DNA from: Nonomuraea coxensis DSM 45129 | Lineage (GTDB): Bacteria; Actinomycetota; Actinomycetes; Streptosporangiales; Streptosporangiaceae | Length of the DNA stretch: 64,000 nucleotides | NCBI RefSeq assembly: GCF_019397265.1 | Contig: NZ_CP068985.1 | Span: 8,836,501-8,900,500 of the forward strand | Direction: 5' to 3' | Part shown: one piece after another, positions 31,367 to 39,199 of the stretch | Numbering within the stretch: position 1 is the first letter of the stretch | How the letters are laid out: each line of letters starts with the position of its first letter | Translations under genes and position numbers: made by a program | Notes under the pieces: generated by a model | The model's database searches: none | What the model was told of the DNA's origin: nothing | What the model saw: only the letters and a program-made list of their open reading frames with translations

Positions 31367-31713
31367 GGCGCCGCCCTGGCGGTGGCGGACCGCCGGGAGA
31401 GCGTGTCGAGCGGGATGAACGCCGCTCCCGGCTCAGCCGCCGGAGCCTTGCCGGTGGACACCCCGTGCAGCACGAACAGGTGCGCCAGCAGGACGTCGTC
31501 CGCCAGCGCCGCGCCGAACTCCGGAGAGGCGGCGGTGGCGCGCTCCATGACGCGGGCGAGCGCCTCCCCGTACACCCCGGCGAGCGTGGCGATCGCGTCG
31601 AGCGCCTGCTCCGCCGTGGGCCCCGGGGTCGCCTCCAGCCCGCTCAGCAGCTCCTCCAGCAGCTCCAGGTGCCCGGCGACGGTGCGCTCGTCCAGCCTCG
31701 GCGGGTCAGTCAT
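31363..31713 (-). CDS. Short NifU/HhyE-like N-terminal-domain protein of the hydrogenase operon
   Basis: This 116-residue helical protein (LELLEELLSGLEATPGPTAE, LAGVYGEALARVMERA, LLAHLFVLHG) resembles the N-terminal helical part of the NifU-containing Fe-S proteins, such as HhyE, encoded beside mycobacterial group 1h hydrogenases. The NifU and other Fe-S parts are absent and the protein has no cysteine. It ends AFIPLDTLSRRS. Either this is a genuine short family or the electron-carrying half has been lost. It overlaps the large-subunit gene end by 8 bases and the DUF5947 gene by 4. Confidence 0.6.
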   Translation of the reverse strand: MTDPPRLDERTVAGHLELLEELLSGLEATPGPTAEQALDAIATLAGVYGEALARVMERATAASPEFGAALADDVLLAHLFVLHGVSTGKAPAAEPGAAFIPLDTLSRRSATARAAP

Positions 31714-33499
31714 GGCCGCCGCCGAACATGGGCGAGTGCAGCTTGCGCAGCGTGCGGCCCTTGCCGAGGTACATGTGGACGCCGCAGGGCAGGCACGGGT
31801 CGAAGCTGCGGACCGTGCGCATGATGTCGACGCCCTTGAAGTTCTCCGGTCCGTTCTCCTCGAAGATCGGCATGTCCTGCACGGCGTCCTCGTACGGCCC
31901 CGGGGTGCCGTAGCGGTCGCGCGGGCTGCCGTTCCACGGGGTGGGCGGGTACGGGTGGTAGTTGGCGATCTTGCCTTTCTCGATCACCAGATGGTGCGAC
32001 AGCACGCCGCGCACCGCCTCGTGGAAGCCGACGCCGATGGCCTGGTCCGGCACGTCGAAGTCCTGGAACACCTTGGTGTCGCCGCCGCGCACGCGCTCCA
32101 GCGCCCGCTCGACGAACCACACCGCCATGGCGGCGGCGTAGGCCACGAAGTACACCCTGGCCCGGTTGCGCTCGATGGCGTTGGACCACTGGGGGATCCG
32201 CCACTCCAGCGTCATCTCCGGCAGGCCGGGGCCCTTGGGCAGGTTGATCTGCACGCTCGAACCGGTCGACTTCACGTACGGCGTGTCCACGAGGCCGGCC
32301 AGCGCGGTGGTGTAGAGGCGCGCGAACGCGCCGCCGCCGGTGTCCAGCGCCAGGTGGTCGCCGGTGCGCTGGTCGAGCCAGCGCGGGCTCATCACCCAGC
32401 TGTAGTTGCCGTCGAAGTCCCGCTTCTGCGGGGCGGGCAGCGTGGTCTGGTTCCACGGGTGGCGCATGTCCACCGGGTTGCCGAGCGGGTCGTGGGTGAC
32501 GAACGGCTTCTCGTTCACCCAGTCCTCGTAGTAGGAGCTGCCCAGCAGGATGCGCATGCCGAGGTTGATGTCCACCAGGTCGGTGGTGATGAGCTCGCCG
32601 TCCACGACGATACCGGGGGTGACGTACATCGCCTTGCCCCACTCGTTCATCGTCTCGTAGCGGTAGTCGACCACCTCGGGGTCCTGGAACGCACCCCAGC
32701 AGCCCAGCAGCACCCTGCGCCGGCCGACCTCCTCGTAGCCGGGCAGCGCCTGGTAGAAGAAGTCGAAGACGTCGTCGTTGAGCGCGACGGCCTTCTTGAC
32801 GAAGTCGATGATGTTGATCAGCCGCGACAGGTAGTCGGTGAAGATCGTCGGTGACGGCATCGTGCCGACGCCGCCGGGATAGACCGTCGACGGGTGCACG
32901 TGCCTGCCCTCCATCAGGCAGAACATCTCCCGGGTGACGCGGCTGACGGTCAGCGCCTCCTTGTAGACGTCGCCCTCGAACGGGTTGAACGCCTGCATGA
33001 TGTCGGCGATCGTGCGCTTGCCGTGGATGCGGGCGTTCGGCGCCTCGGTGGTCGTGGCCCGGCGCAGGACGCTCGGGTTGGTGCTCTTGACCATCGCCTC
33101 ACAGAAGTCGACGAACACCATGTTGTCCTGGAAGAGCGTGTGGTCGAACATGTACTCGGCGGCCTCGCCGAGGTTCATGATCCACTCAGCGAGCTTCGGG
33201 GTCTTGATCCCGTACGCCATGTTCTGCGCGTAGACCGAGCACGTCGTGTGGTTGTCTCCGCAGATGCCGCAGATGCGGCTGGTGATGAACCCGGCGTCGC
33301 GCGGGTCCTTGCCCTTCATGAACACCGAGTAGCCGCGGAACAGCGAGGACGTGCTGTGGCACTCCGCCACGCGCTGGTTCTCGAAGTCGATCTTGGTGTA
33401 GATGCCGAGGTTGCCGATGATCCTGGTGATCGGGTCCCAGGACATCTCGACGAGCTGCCCCGGCTTGGGCGTGGCTCTCTCCTGCTGTTCGATGGCCAT
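31706..33499 (-). CDS. hhyL: [NiFe] hydrogenase large subunit, group 1h (actinobacterial)
   Basis: This 597-residue catalytic subunit oxidises H2 at a Ni-Fe(CN)2CO site. The L1 motif RICGICGDNH gives Cys77 and Cys80, and L2 DPCLPCGVH near the end gives Cys569 and Cys572. These motif forms and the length are typical of the high-affinity, oxygen-tolerant group 1h/5 enzymes that use atmospheric H2. A 22-residue peptide after His575 would be removed by the protease encoded at 34967-35467. It follows the small-subunit gene by 36 bases, and the operon also carries the hyp genes. Confidence 0.95.
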   Translation of the reverse strand: MAIEQQERATPKPGQLVEMSWDPITRIIGNLGIYTKIDFENQRVAECHSTSSLFRGYSVFMKGKDPRDAGFITSRICGICGDNHTTCSVYAQNMAYGIKTPKLAEWIMNLGEAAEYMFDHTLFQDNMVFVDFCEAMVKSTNPSVLRRATTTEAPNARIHGKRTIADIMQAFNPFEGDVYKEALTVSRVTREMFCLMEGRHVHPSTVYPGGVGTMPSPTIFTDYLSRLINIIDFVKKAVALNDDVFDFFYQALPGYEEVGRRRVLLGCWGAFQDPEVVDYRYETMNEWGKAMYVTPGIVVDGELITTDLVDINLGMRILLGSSYYEDWVNEKPFVTHDPLGNPVDMRHPWNQTTLPAPQKRDFDGNYSWVMSPRWLDQRTGDHLALDTGGGAFARLYTTALAGLVDTPYVKSTGSSVQINLPKGPGLPEMTLEWRIPQWSNAIERNRARVYFVAYAAAMAVWFVERALERVRGGDTKVFQDFDVPDQAIGVGFHEAVRGVLSHHLVIEKGKIANYHPYPPTPWNGSPRDRYGTPGPYEDAVQDMPIFEENGPENFKGVDIMRTVRSFDPCLPCGVHMYLGKGRTLRKLHSPMFGGGHD

Positions 33500-33535
33500 C
33501 GGCCGTGCTCCCCTCTCTCGTGCGCGCCGACGGCT

Positions 33536-34597
33536 CTACGGGCGCCAGCGCGGGTCGTAGCCGCTGGTCAGCGCCTCACGGTTGTGCCGCCACCGGGGCT
33601 CCTTGTTGGCGGTGTGGTTGGTGATGCCGCGCATGCGGCGGATGAACGCGCCGTACGGTTTGATCAGCGTCGAGGACAGGTTGCCGCCGGGCGGCATGTC
33701 CATGAAGGGCATGAACTTGTCCGGGAACCCCGGCATGGTGCAGGCGATGCAGATGCCGCCCACGTTCGGGCAGCCGCCGATCCCGCTCATCCACCCGCGC
33801 TTCGGCACGTTGCAGTTCACCACCGGGCCCCAGCAGCCCACCTTCACCTGGCATTTCGGGGAGTTGTAGTCGTGGGCGAAGTCGGCCTGCTCGTAGTACG
33901 CGGCCCGGTCGCAGCCCTCGTGGACCGTCTTGCCGAACAGCCACTGGGGCCGCAGCATCTCGTCCAGCGGAGGCGGCGGCGCGCTCCCGGCGGCGTGGTA
34001 GAGCACCCAGGTCAGGGTCTCCATGAAGTTGTCCGGCTGGACCGGGCAACCGGGAACGTTCACGATCGGCAGCCCGCCGGCCGACCGGAAGTCCCAGCCG
34101 AGGTAGTCGGCCAGGCCCATGCAGCCGGTCGGGTTGCCCGCCATCGCGTGGATGCCGCCGTAGGTGGCGCACGTGCCGATGGCGACGACCGCCCACGCGC
34201 GCGGGGCGAGCCGGTCGATCCAGGTGTTCAGGGTCAGCGGCTGGCCGGTCTCCGGGTCGTTGCCGAACGACGTCCAGTAGCCGTCGCCGTTGATGTTCTC
34301 GTTGGGCACCGAACCCTCGATGACGAGGATGAACGGCTGCTCCAGCTCACCGCGGGCGGCGGCACGGAACGGAGCCAGGTAGTCCTCGCCGCCGAGGCTG
34401 GGCGACAGCACCTTGTTGTGCAGGTGGACCTTCGGCAGACCGGGAATGGTGCCGTTGACCACGTCCTCGATCGCGGGCTGGGTCGCCGCGGTGACCGAGA
34501 CGGTGTCGCCGTCACAGCTCATGCCCTCGGATATCCACAGGATGTGCATCTCGTCGTAGCCGGCGGTCGGGCCGCCCTGCTGCTGCGTCTGTGTCAT
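33536..34597 (-). CDS. hhyS: [NiFe] hydrogenase small subunit, group 1h
   Basis: This 353-residue Fe-S subunit relays electrons from the active site. The proximal-cluster motif reads CDGD (Cys28, Asp31) instead of CxxC. The known actinobacterial-type enzyme of Ralstonia uses three cysteines and one aspartate here, so this residue marks the group. Other cluster ligands lie in IGTCATYGG, VPGCPVQPD, VGCWGPVVNC and GGICIACTMPGFPD. There is no Tat signal, so the enzyme faces the cytoplasm. The start overlaps the hypA stop as ATGA. Confidence 0.95.
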   Translation of the reverse strand: MTQTQQQGGPTAGYDEMHILWISEGMSCDGDTVSVTAATQPAIEDVVNGTIPGLPKVHLHNKVLSPSLGGEDYLAPFRAAARGELEQPFILVIEGSVPNENINGDGYWTSFGNDPETGQPLTLNTWIDRLAPRAWAVVAIGTCATYGGIHAMAGNPTGCMGLADYLGWDFRSAGGLPIVNVPGCPVQPDNFMETLTWVLYHAAGSAPPPPLDEMLRPQWLFGKTVHEGCDRAAYYEQADFAHDYNSPKCQVKVGCWGPVVNCNVPKRGWMSGIGGCPNVGGICIACTMPGFPDKFMPFMDMPPGGNLSSTLIKPYGAFIRRMRGITNHTANKEPRWRHNREALTSGYDPRWRP

Positions 34598-34974
34598 GTG
34601 CGCACCTCGCTGGCCTCGGTGGTGACAACGTCCGGCTGGTAGGTGATCGACTCGACGACGACACCGGTGTCGCCCGCGATCTCGACGTCGACGCCGCCGC
34701 AGCGCGGGCAGGCGACGAGCGCGAGCGCGTCGGCCGCGGGCGTCCTCGCGCCGCAGTCGCGGCAGCTCACGGCGGGCGGCTCGGTGACCAGCTCGACCCG
34801 CGCGTGCTCGGCCGGGGTCCCGGCCGCGGCCACGCGGAAGCCCTGCTCGACGACCGCCGGATCGGGCCGGTGCCCGGCGAAGGCGGCACGGACGCGTACC
34901 GCGGCCACCTGCCGTCCCTCCGCCCGGCGCAGGACCGCCTCGACGATCTCGTCGCACATTCCCGTCTCATGCAT
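34594..34974 (-). CDS. hypA: HypA nickel metallochaperone
   Basis: This 126-residue protein begins MHETGMCDEIVEAVLRRAEG; His2 binds nickel. It has the zinc site CRDCG with CPRCG (two CxxC). HypA normally passes nickel to the large subunit together with the GTPase HypB, but no hypB is found in the window. It overlaps the protease gene by 8 bases and hhyS by 4. Confidence 0.9.
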   Translation of the reverse strand: MHETGMCDEIVEAVLRRAEGRQVAAVRVRAAFAGHRPDPAVVEQGFRVAAAGTPAEHARVELVTEPPAVSCRDCGARTPAADALALVACPRCGGVDVEIAGDTGVVVESITYQPDVVTTEASEVRT

Positions 34975-35467
34975 CGGCGCGCTCCCTGTCGGATTGTCGG
35001 TACGTCTCGTCACGGGCCAGCGCCGTCACTGCGGCGACCGCGCCCTCGACGGCGGCGGCGACCGGCTCGGAAAGGCCCATGACCTCGTCGATCGTCTGAG
35101 GCCGGCAGCCCACCAGCAGCACCCTGGCCACCCCGCCGCCCAGCTTCCTGAGCAGGTCGAGGACGGCCTGGGGATGCATGCCGTGCCCGTTCACGGGCGG
35201 CAGGGCGTCCGGCGCGGGCTCGTCGTCGATCTCCAGCACGGCCACGGTGCCCGGCGGGCCGTCGATCTCGACGGCGTCCACCATGATCAGCGTGTCGTAC
35301 GCGCCGCCGAGCAGTTCGTAGGCCAGGTGGACGCCGCGGATGCCGTAGTCGGCCACCACCACCGACCCGGGCAGGGCCGAGGGATCCATCCGCCTGACCA
35401 CCTCGACGCCGAACCCGTCGTCGCCCAGGAACACGTTGCCGATCCCGGCCACCAGCACCCGGTTCAT
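34967..35467 (-). CDS. Hydrogenase maturation protease (HybD/HyaD family)
   Basis: This 166-residue endopeptidase opens with VAGIGNVFLGDDGFGVEVVR, which carries the nickel-sensing acidic residues of the HybD family, and has the further motifs VADYGIRG and NGHGMHPQAVLDLL. It should clip the C-terminal peptide of HhyL after metal insertion. GGAGGGGG lies upstream of the ATG, which overlaps the stop of the preceding gene as ATGA. Confidence 0.92.
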   Translation of the reverse strand: MNRVLVAGIGNVFLGDDGFGVEVVRRMDPSALPGSVVVADYGIRGVHLAYELLGGAYDTLIMVDAVEIDGPPGTVAVLEIDDEPAPDALPPVNGHGMHPQAVLDLLRKLGGGVARVLLVGCRPQTIDEVMGLSEPVAAAVEGAVAAVTALARDETYRQSDRERADA

Positions 35468-36885
35468 GCGGGCTCCCCCTCCAGCGGCCCGTCCAGCGGC
35501 CCGTCCAGCGGCCCGTCCAGCGGCTCGGTCTCCTCGGGCGCGAAGTACCGGTACCGGCCGTACCACTGGTTCAGCTCGGCCGCCGGGTCGTCCTCCACCG
35601 TCACGGCGAGGTGGCGGGCGCCGTCCACGTCCAGCAGCACCGCCTCCACCAGGGCCGTCCTGCCGTCGAGGAACATGTCCTGCGGGTCCGAGCCGCGCAG
35701 CCGGGGCCGCAGCCGCACCCGGCTGCCCTTGCGCACCAGCGTCCCGGCCACCTCGACGGCGTCCGTGTCCGGCGACACGGAGGCGTCCGCCTCGGGATGC
35801 CACCAGGGCACCGGACCGGCCGGCCGCAGGTCCCGGGTGGTGCCGTGCAGGCGGGCCAGGTCCTCCGGCGTCATCGCCTCGACCCGGTCGAGGATCGCGG
35901 CGGCGCGCGGGTCGGTGGCGCGTGCCTCGCGCTTCTCGGCGTCGGTGAGCGTCAGCGTGCGCAGCGACAGGATCTCGTCGATCTCCGCCGCGTCGTGCAG
36001 GTCGCCGGGGCTCTCCGGCGCGACCCGCGGGTTGTCGTAGAGCAGGATCGGCGACGACAGGACCACCTGGTCGCCGCTCAGCACCGGGTACGTGTGCGCG
36101 TTGACGCAGGCGCCGGCCGCGTCCCGCGCCCAGTCCGGGGGTTCGAGCAGCGACACGAACCGGCCGCCGGGCACGGTGAGCAGGGTGTGACAGGCGATCA
36201 GGGCGTACTGCAGCGCCTCTTCCCTGGGCGTCTCCGGCGCCGGCTCCAGGCCGGCGTTCTCGGTCCGTACGCGGAGCCTGAACAGCGTCTCCCCCGCAGG
36301 CAGCGGCGCCGCCGCCGTCGTCGCCGCTGTCTCGCACGGTGTCAGCGACAGCGTCACCCGCGCGCTCAACGGCCACTCGCGCCACCGGGTCCGCCCGGCC
36401 GAGCCGGGCAGCGGGGTGACCGTCTCGGAGCCCGGAACCCGCAGGTCGAGCCGCTTCTCACCGGCCAGCAGCTCCGCCACGGACGCCAGGACGTCCAGCT
36501 CGCGCGGCACCGCCTCGTCGAAGCTCAGCGCCTCGCCGACCCGGTCCGCCTCCCGGTGGCCGCCGTCCGGCAGCCGCTCCTCGGACGTACGGCGGCGCAG
36601 TTGCAGGAAACGGAGCCGGCCCCGCACGACGGCGTCGGCGGGCGCGACGAGCAGGCACTCGGTCTGCTGCCACCACGACTCGGCGGAGCCCGCCACCCCG
36701 CCGCCCTCCAGCCCGTGCGCCCTCGCCCACGGCTCCGGCAGCAGCACGCCGAACTGCCATCTGACCTGGTTCTTCGGCGAGGAACGGCGATAGGGGTACA
36801 GCAGGTAGCCCTCGTACAGGACGGCGTCCGCCACCGCCAGCGCCGCCCGGAACCCGGGCGCGGCGTCGATGCCGTTCGCGTCCAC
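35464..36885 (-). CDS. Conserved hydrogenase-operon protein of unknown function, first gene
   Basis: This roughly 473-residue soluble protein has no domain I can name. It starts near DAVLYEGYLLYPYRRSSPKN, contains WQFGVLLPEPWA and a central beta-rich region, and ends in an acidic tail. I recall proteins of this kind heading group 1h clusters. The GTG at 36885 with AGGAAGGGG upstream is preferred over a TTG at 36954. The C-terminal tail is a PLDG repeat from a 12-base tandem repeat. Position suggests a dedicated maturation factor. It has few cysteines, so it is not an obvious metal scaffold. Confidence 0.75.
   Translation of the reverse strand: MDANGIDAAPGFRAALAVADAVLYEGYLLYPYRRSSPKNQVRWQFGVLLPEPWARAHGLEGGGVAGSAESWWQQTECLLVAPADAVVRGRLRFLQLRRRTSEERLPDGGHREADRVGEALSFDEAVPRELDVLASVAELLAGEKRLDLRVPGSETVTPLPGSAGRTRWREWPLSARVTLSLTPCETAATTAAAPLPAGETLFRLRVRTENAGLEPAPETPREEALQYALIACHTLLTVPGGRFVSLLEPPDWARDAAGACVNAHTYPVLSGDQVVLSSPILLYDNPRVAPESPGDLHDAAEIDEILSLRTLTLTDAEKREARATDPRAAAILDRVEAMTPEDLARLHGTTRDLRPAGPVPWWHPEADASVSPDTDAVEVAGTLVRKGSRVRLRPRLRGSDPQDMFLDGRTALVEAVLLDVDGARHLAVTVEDDPAAELNQWYGRYRYFAPEETEPLDGPLDGPLDGPLEGEPA
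35482..35529. repeat. 12-base tandem repeat, four units
   Basis: Three exact copies of CAGCGGCCCGTC plus one altered copy encode the PLDG repeats at the C-terminal tail of the 473-residue protein. The unit length keeps the frame, so copy number can vary without breaking the gene. Confidence 0.85.
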
Positions 36886-36928
36886 GGCGGATGGCCCCTT
36901 CCTGTCCCTGGTCGTACGTGACTCTTCG

Positions 36929-36988
36929 TGTATAGCCACGCCGTCTCGGGACAAGTAGGTGGATCGCTCCCCTAGGTGACGTCCTCAC
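36929..36988 (-). promoter_or_regulatory. Candidate promoter region of the hydrogenase operon
   Basis: A good -10 hexamer TATACA (36929-36934) lies 44 bases before the first start codon. The -35 (TACTTG at 36952-36957 with 17-base spacing) is poor. An inverted repeat GTGAC-GTC-CTCAC lies at 36976-36988 and could bind an activator. All of this is tentative. Confidence 0.3.
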
Positions 36989-37088
36989 TTAGCGGTTCTT
37001 GGTGATCCATCCGAGCGGGAACCGGGGCTTCCGCGACGAAAGCCCGCTCCACCCCAACAGGATTTGCCCACCACCTTGCCTCGCGACG

Positions 37089-37290
37089 TCACAGCCAGGT
37101 ACGCAGATCGTCGATGTCGACGAGCGGCAGTTGACCCGGTCGCCCGCGGACAGCGAGGCCAGGGTCGTGCCGGCGAGCGTGGACGGGATCAGCGCCACCG
37201 AGAGGCGGTCCCGGACGATCTCGGCCACGGTGAGGCTGACGCCGTCGACCGCGTCGTCGGCGGCGCGGATGACCTTGCCGACCAGCCCTA
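37089..37290 (-). pseudogene. Riboflavin synthase alpha-chain C-terminal fragment
   Basis: The minus strand reads DAVDGVSLTVAEIVRDRLSV, then ALIPSTLAGTTLASLSAGDR, the lumazine-binding C-terminal half of riboflavin synthase. It then shifts frame into VDIDDLRTWL and stops. The N-terminal half and start codon are absent. The rest of 36886-37298 has no other gene. It is a relic between the hydrogenase operon and the next membrane gene. Confidence 0.65.
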
Positions 37291-37298
37291 TGAGACGG

Positions 37299-37751
37299 CT
37301 ACCTTGGGCGGGGGGCGGTCGCGTGCCGCTCCATCCAGAGCTTCAGGGCGTCAAGGCTCGCTTCGTTGTGCTCCCTGAGGAATCCTGCCATGGCACGCGA
37401 AGTGGTAAGGCCGGTGGAGAACGCGGTGATCCGAGCCCACTTCGGCCATCTGCGCTCGTCTCTCCAGAGAATTTCGGCTCCGCCCGACCAGGTGCGGCGG
37501 ATCCCCGTCGCCCTGCCCACCGGGACCCGGCGGGTCGAGAAGAACCGGTGCACTTTGATGACTTCTTCATCGCACGTCACGCCCCAGATCGGCGCCCGCA
37601 CCGCGAACGCGACGCCGAACACGGTCAGCGGCAGGGCCATGACGGCGGCCAGCACGAGCTCGGTGGCCAGCAGGTACGGGACGCAGCAGATCCACGCCAG
37701 TCCGATGAGGGTCATCATCAGGCGCATCATCGGATGTGCGCGTAACTTCAC
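37299..37751 (-). CDS. Small membrane protein, PH-like, unknown
   Basis: This protein of about 150 residues has two membrane helices (IGLAWICCVPYLLATELVLA and VMALPLTVFGVAFAV) followed by a cytoplasmic beta-rich domain (VTCDEEVIKVHRFFSTRRVP, then GGAEILWRDERRW) like bacterial PH-domain membrane proteins. The start could be GTG 37751 or ATG 37730. No operon partner is evident. Function is unknown. Confidence 0.65.
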   Translation of the reverse strand: MKLRAHPMMRLMMTLIGLAWICCVPYLLATELVLAAVMALPLTVFGVAFAVRAPIWGVTCDEEVIKVHRFFSTRRVPVGRATGIRRTWSGGAEILWRDERRWPKWARITAFSTGLTTSRAMAGFLREHNEASLDALKLWMERHATAPRPR

Positions 37752-37898
37752 CCTTTCATGCTGCCTCACGGATGAGCGCCGCGGTGCGGCGTGGCCGGAT
37801 CGGTCAGGAATGGAGAAGCGCCGACGAACGAGCCCGCCATAGCTTGACGAGTGCACCGCATCAAGGACGAGACCACGTCGGCAAGGAGTCGATGCGAC

Positions 37899-38342
37899 AT
37901 GGCGAACGGGCGCAGAATCACGTACTGGCTTTCCACCCTCGTGCTCGCATCGGGGCTGGTCGGTTCCGGGGTCCAGCAATTGTTGAGGATAGAAGGGGAA
38001 GGGGCGATGGCGCCGCCCTATGCCTGGGGAATCGTGCAGCTGGGATATCCCGTCTATGTTCTGACGTTGCTCGGCGTGTGGAAGATTCTGGGCGCGGTGG
38101 CGATTCTTCTCCCCAGATATCCGCTGCTCAAGGAATGGGCGTACGCGGGCCTCTTCTTCCTGCTCACGGGAGGGATGTTCTCGCATGTCGCCGCGGGCGA
38201 CCCCTGGATTCAGCTGCTTCCGGCGATCTTCCTGCTGGCGCTCACGGCACTGTCCTGGCATTTCAGGCCGGCGGACAGGAAGCTGCCGCCTCAGCCGGCC
38301 CGCAGCGGTGGGCGGACGACGGCCACCGGGCAGGAGGCGTAG
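37899..38342 (+). CDS. DoxX-like membrane protein
   Basis: This 147-residue protein has four membrane helices and the DoxX-like pattern (LASGLVGSGVQQLL, GYPVYVLTLLGVWKILGAVA, YAGLFFLLTGGMFSH). AAGGAG precedes the ATG. The last 52 bases overlap the convergent stress-protein gene. DoxX-like proteins have been linked to thiol or quinone redox, but a role cannot be fixed here. Confidence 0.75.
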   Translation: MANGRRITYWLSTLVLASGLVGSGVQQLLRIEGEGAMAPPYAWGIVQLGYPVYVLTLLGVWKILGAVAILLPRYPLLKEWAYAGLFFLLTGGMFSHVAAGDPWIQLLPAIFLLALTALSWHFRPADRKLPPQPARSGGRTTATGQEA

Positions 38343-39136
38343 TGCAGGACGCCGTGGCTGACCGAGCCGAGCACCGCCGAGCGGATCACTCCCCGGCCCC
38401 GGGAGCCCACGACGACCAGGTCGGCCCGCGCGGACGCCTCGCACAACGCCGCTATGGGATTCCCCCGGGCGACCGAGACGATCACCTTCACCCCCGGGTG
38501 CCGCGTCGTCCAGGGCTCCAGCAGGTCGCGCACCCGTTCCCGCACGACCTCGGCGATGGTCTCCTGGCCCAGCCTGGTGGCCGGCGCGTCCCAGGCGTGC
38601 ACGACCCGCACCCGCGCCCCGCGTGACCCCGCCTCCTCGAAGGCGTAGTCGAGGGCAGGGTGCACGGCGTCGTCGGGATTGAACCCGGCCACGACCTCGC
38701 CCTGGACAATGGTGGGCGCGCCGTGGACCACCACCACAGGACCCGCCACGTGCCCGGCGAGGCCCAGCCCCACCGAGCCCAGCAGGAGCCCGGCGAATCC
38801 GTCCACGCCGCGGCTGCCGACCACGACGGCCGCCGCGTCCGCGGCCTGCGCGCGCAGGACCTCGGTGGTGTCGCCGTAGAGCAGTTCGGTGCTCACCTGG
38901 ACGGTCTTGCGCGACGCGGCGGCCAGCGCGGCGGCCTCGGCCAGCATCCGCTCGCCCTCCTCACGGACGGCGTCGTCGAGCGCGCGCTCGTACGGCCGCC
39001 CCCCGTGGACGAGCGGCGCCGCCACGTGGACGATCCGCAGGTCGCGGGTGTGCCTGGCCGCGTCGTCGGCCGCCCACAGCACCGCGGCCAGCGCCGACCG
39101 TGAGCCGTCCACGCCGACGATGATCGGTTCGGACAT
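38291..39136 (-). CDS. Universal stress protein, tandem two-domain
   Basis: This 281-residue protein has two UspA domains in tandem. Each ends in an ATP-binding loop (GSRGVDGFAGLLLGSVGLGL and GSRGRGVIRSAVLGSVSHGV), the form found in DosR-type dormancy regulons. GGGAAGGG precedes the ATG. It lies in a same-strand set with PRPP synthetase, a CBS protein and a phosphoribosyltransferase-hydrolase fusion, which together look like a hypoxia/stress island. Confidence 0.9.
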   Translation of the reverse strand: MSEPIIVGVDGSRSALAAVLWAADDAARHTRDLRIVHVAAPLVHGGRPYERALDDAVREEGERMLAEAAALAAASRKTVQVSTELLYGDTTEVLRAQAADAAAVVVGSRGVDGFAGLLLGSVGLGLAGHVAGPVVVVHGAPTIVQGEVVAGFNPDDAVHPALDYAFEEAGSRGARVRVVHAWDAPATRLGQETIAEVVRERVRDLLEPWTTRHPGVKVIVSVARGNPIAALCEASARADLVVVGSRGRGVIRSAVLGSVSHGVLHYASCPVAVVRPPLRAG

Positions 39137-39199
39137 GCGGTTTCCCTTCCCCTGGGCTCCTGCGCCAGGACACCTCGCGCGCCGGTCCGTGCGGGAGCG

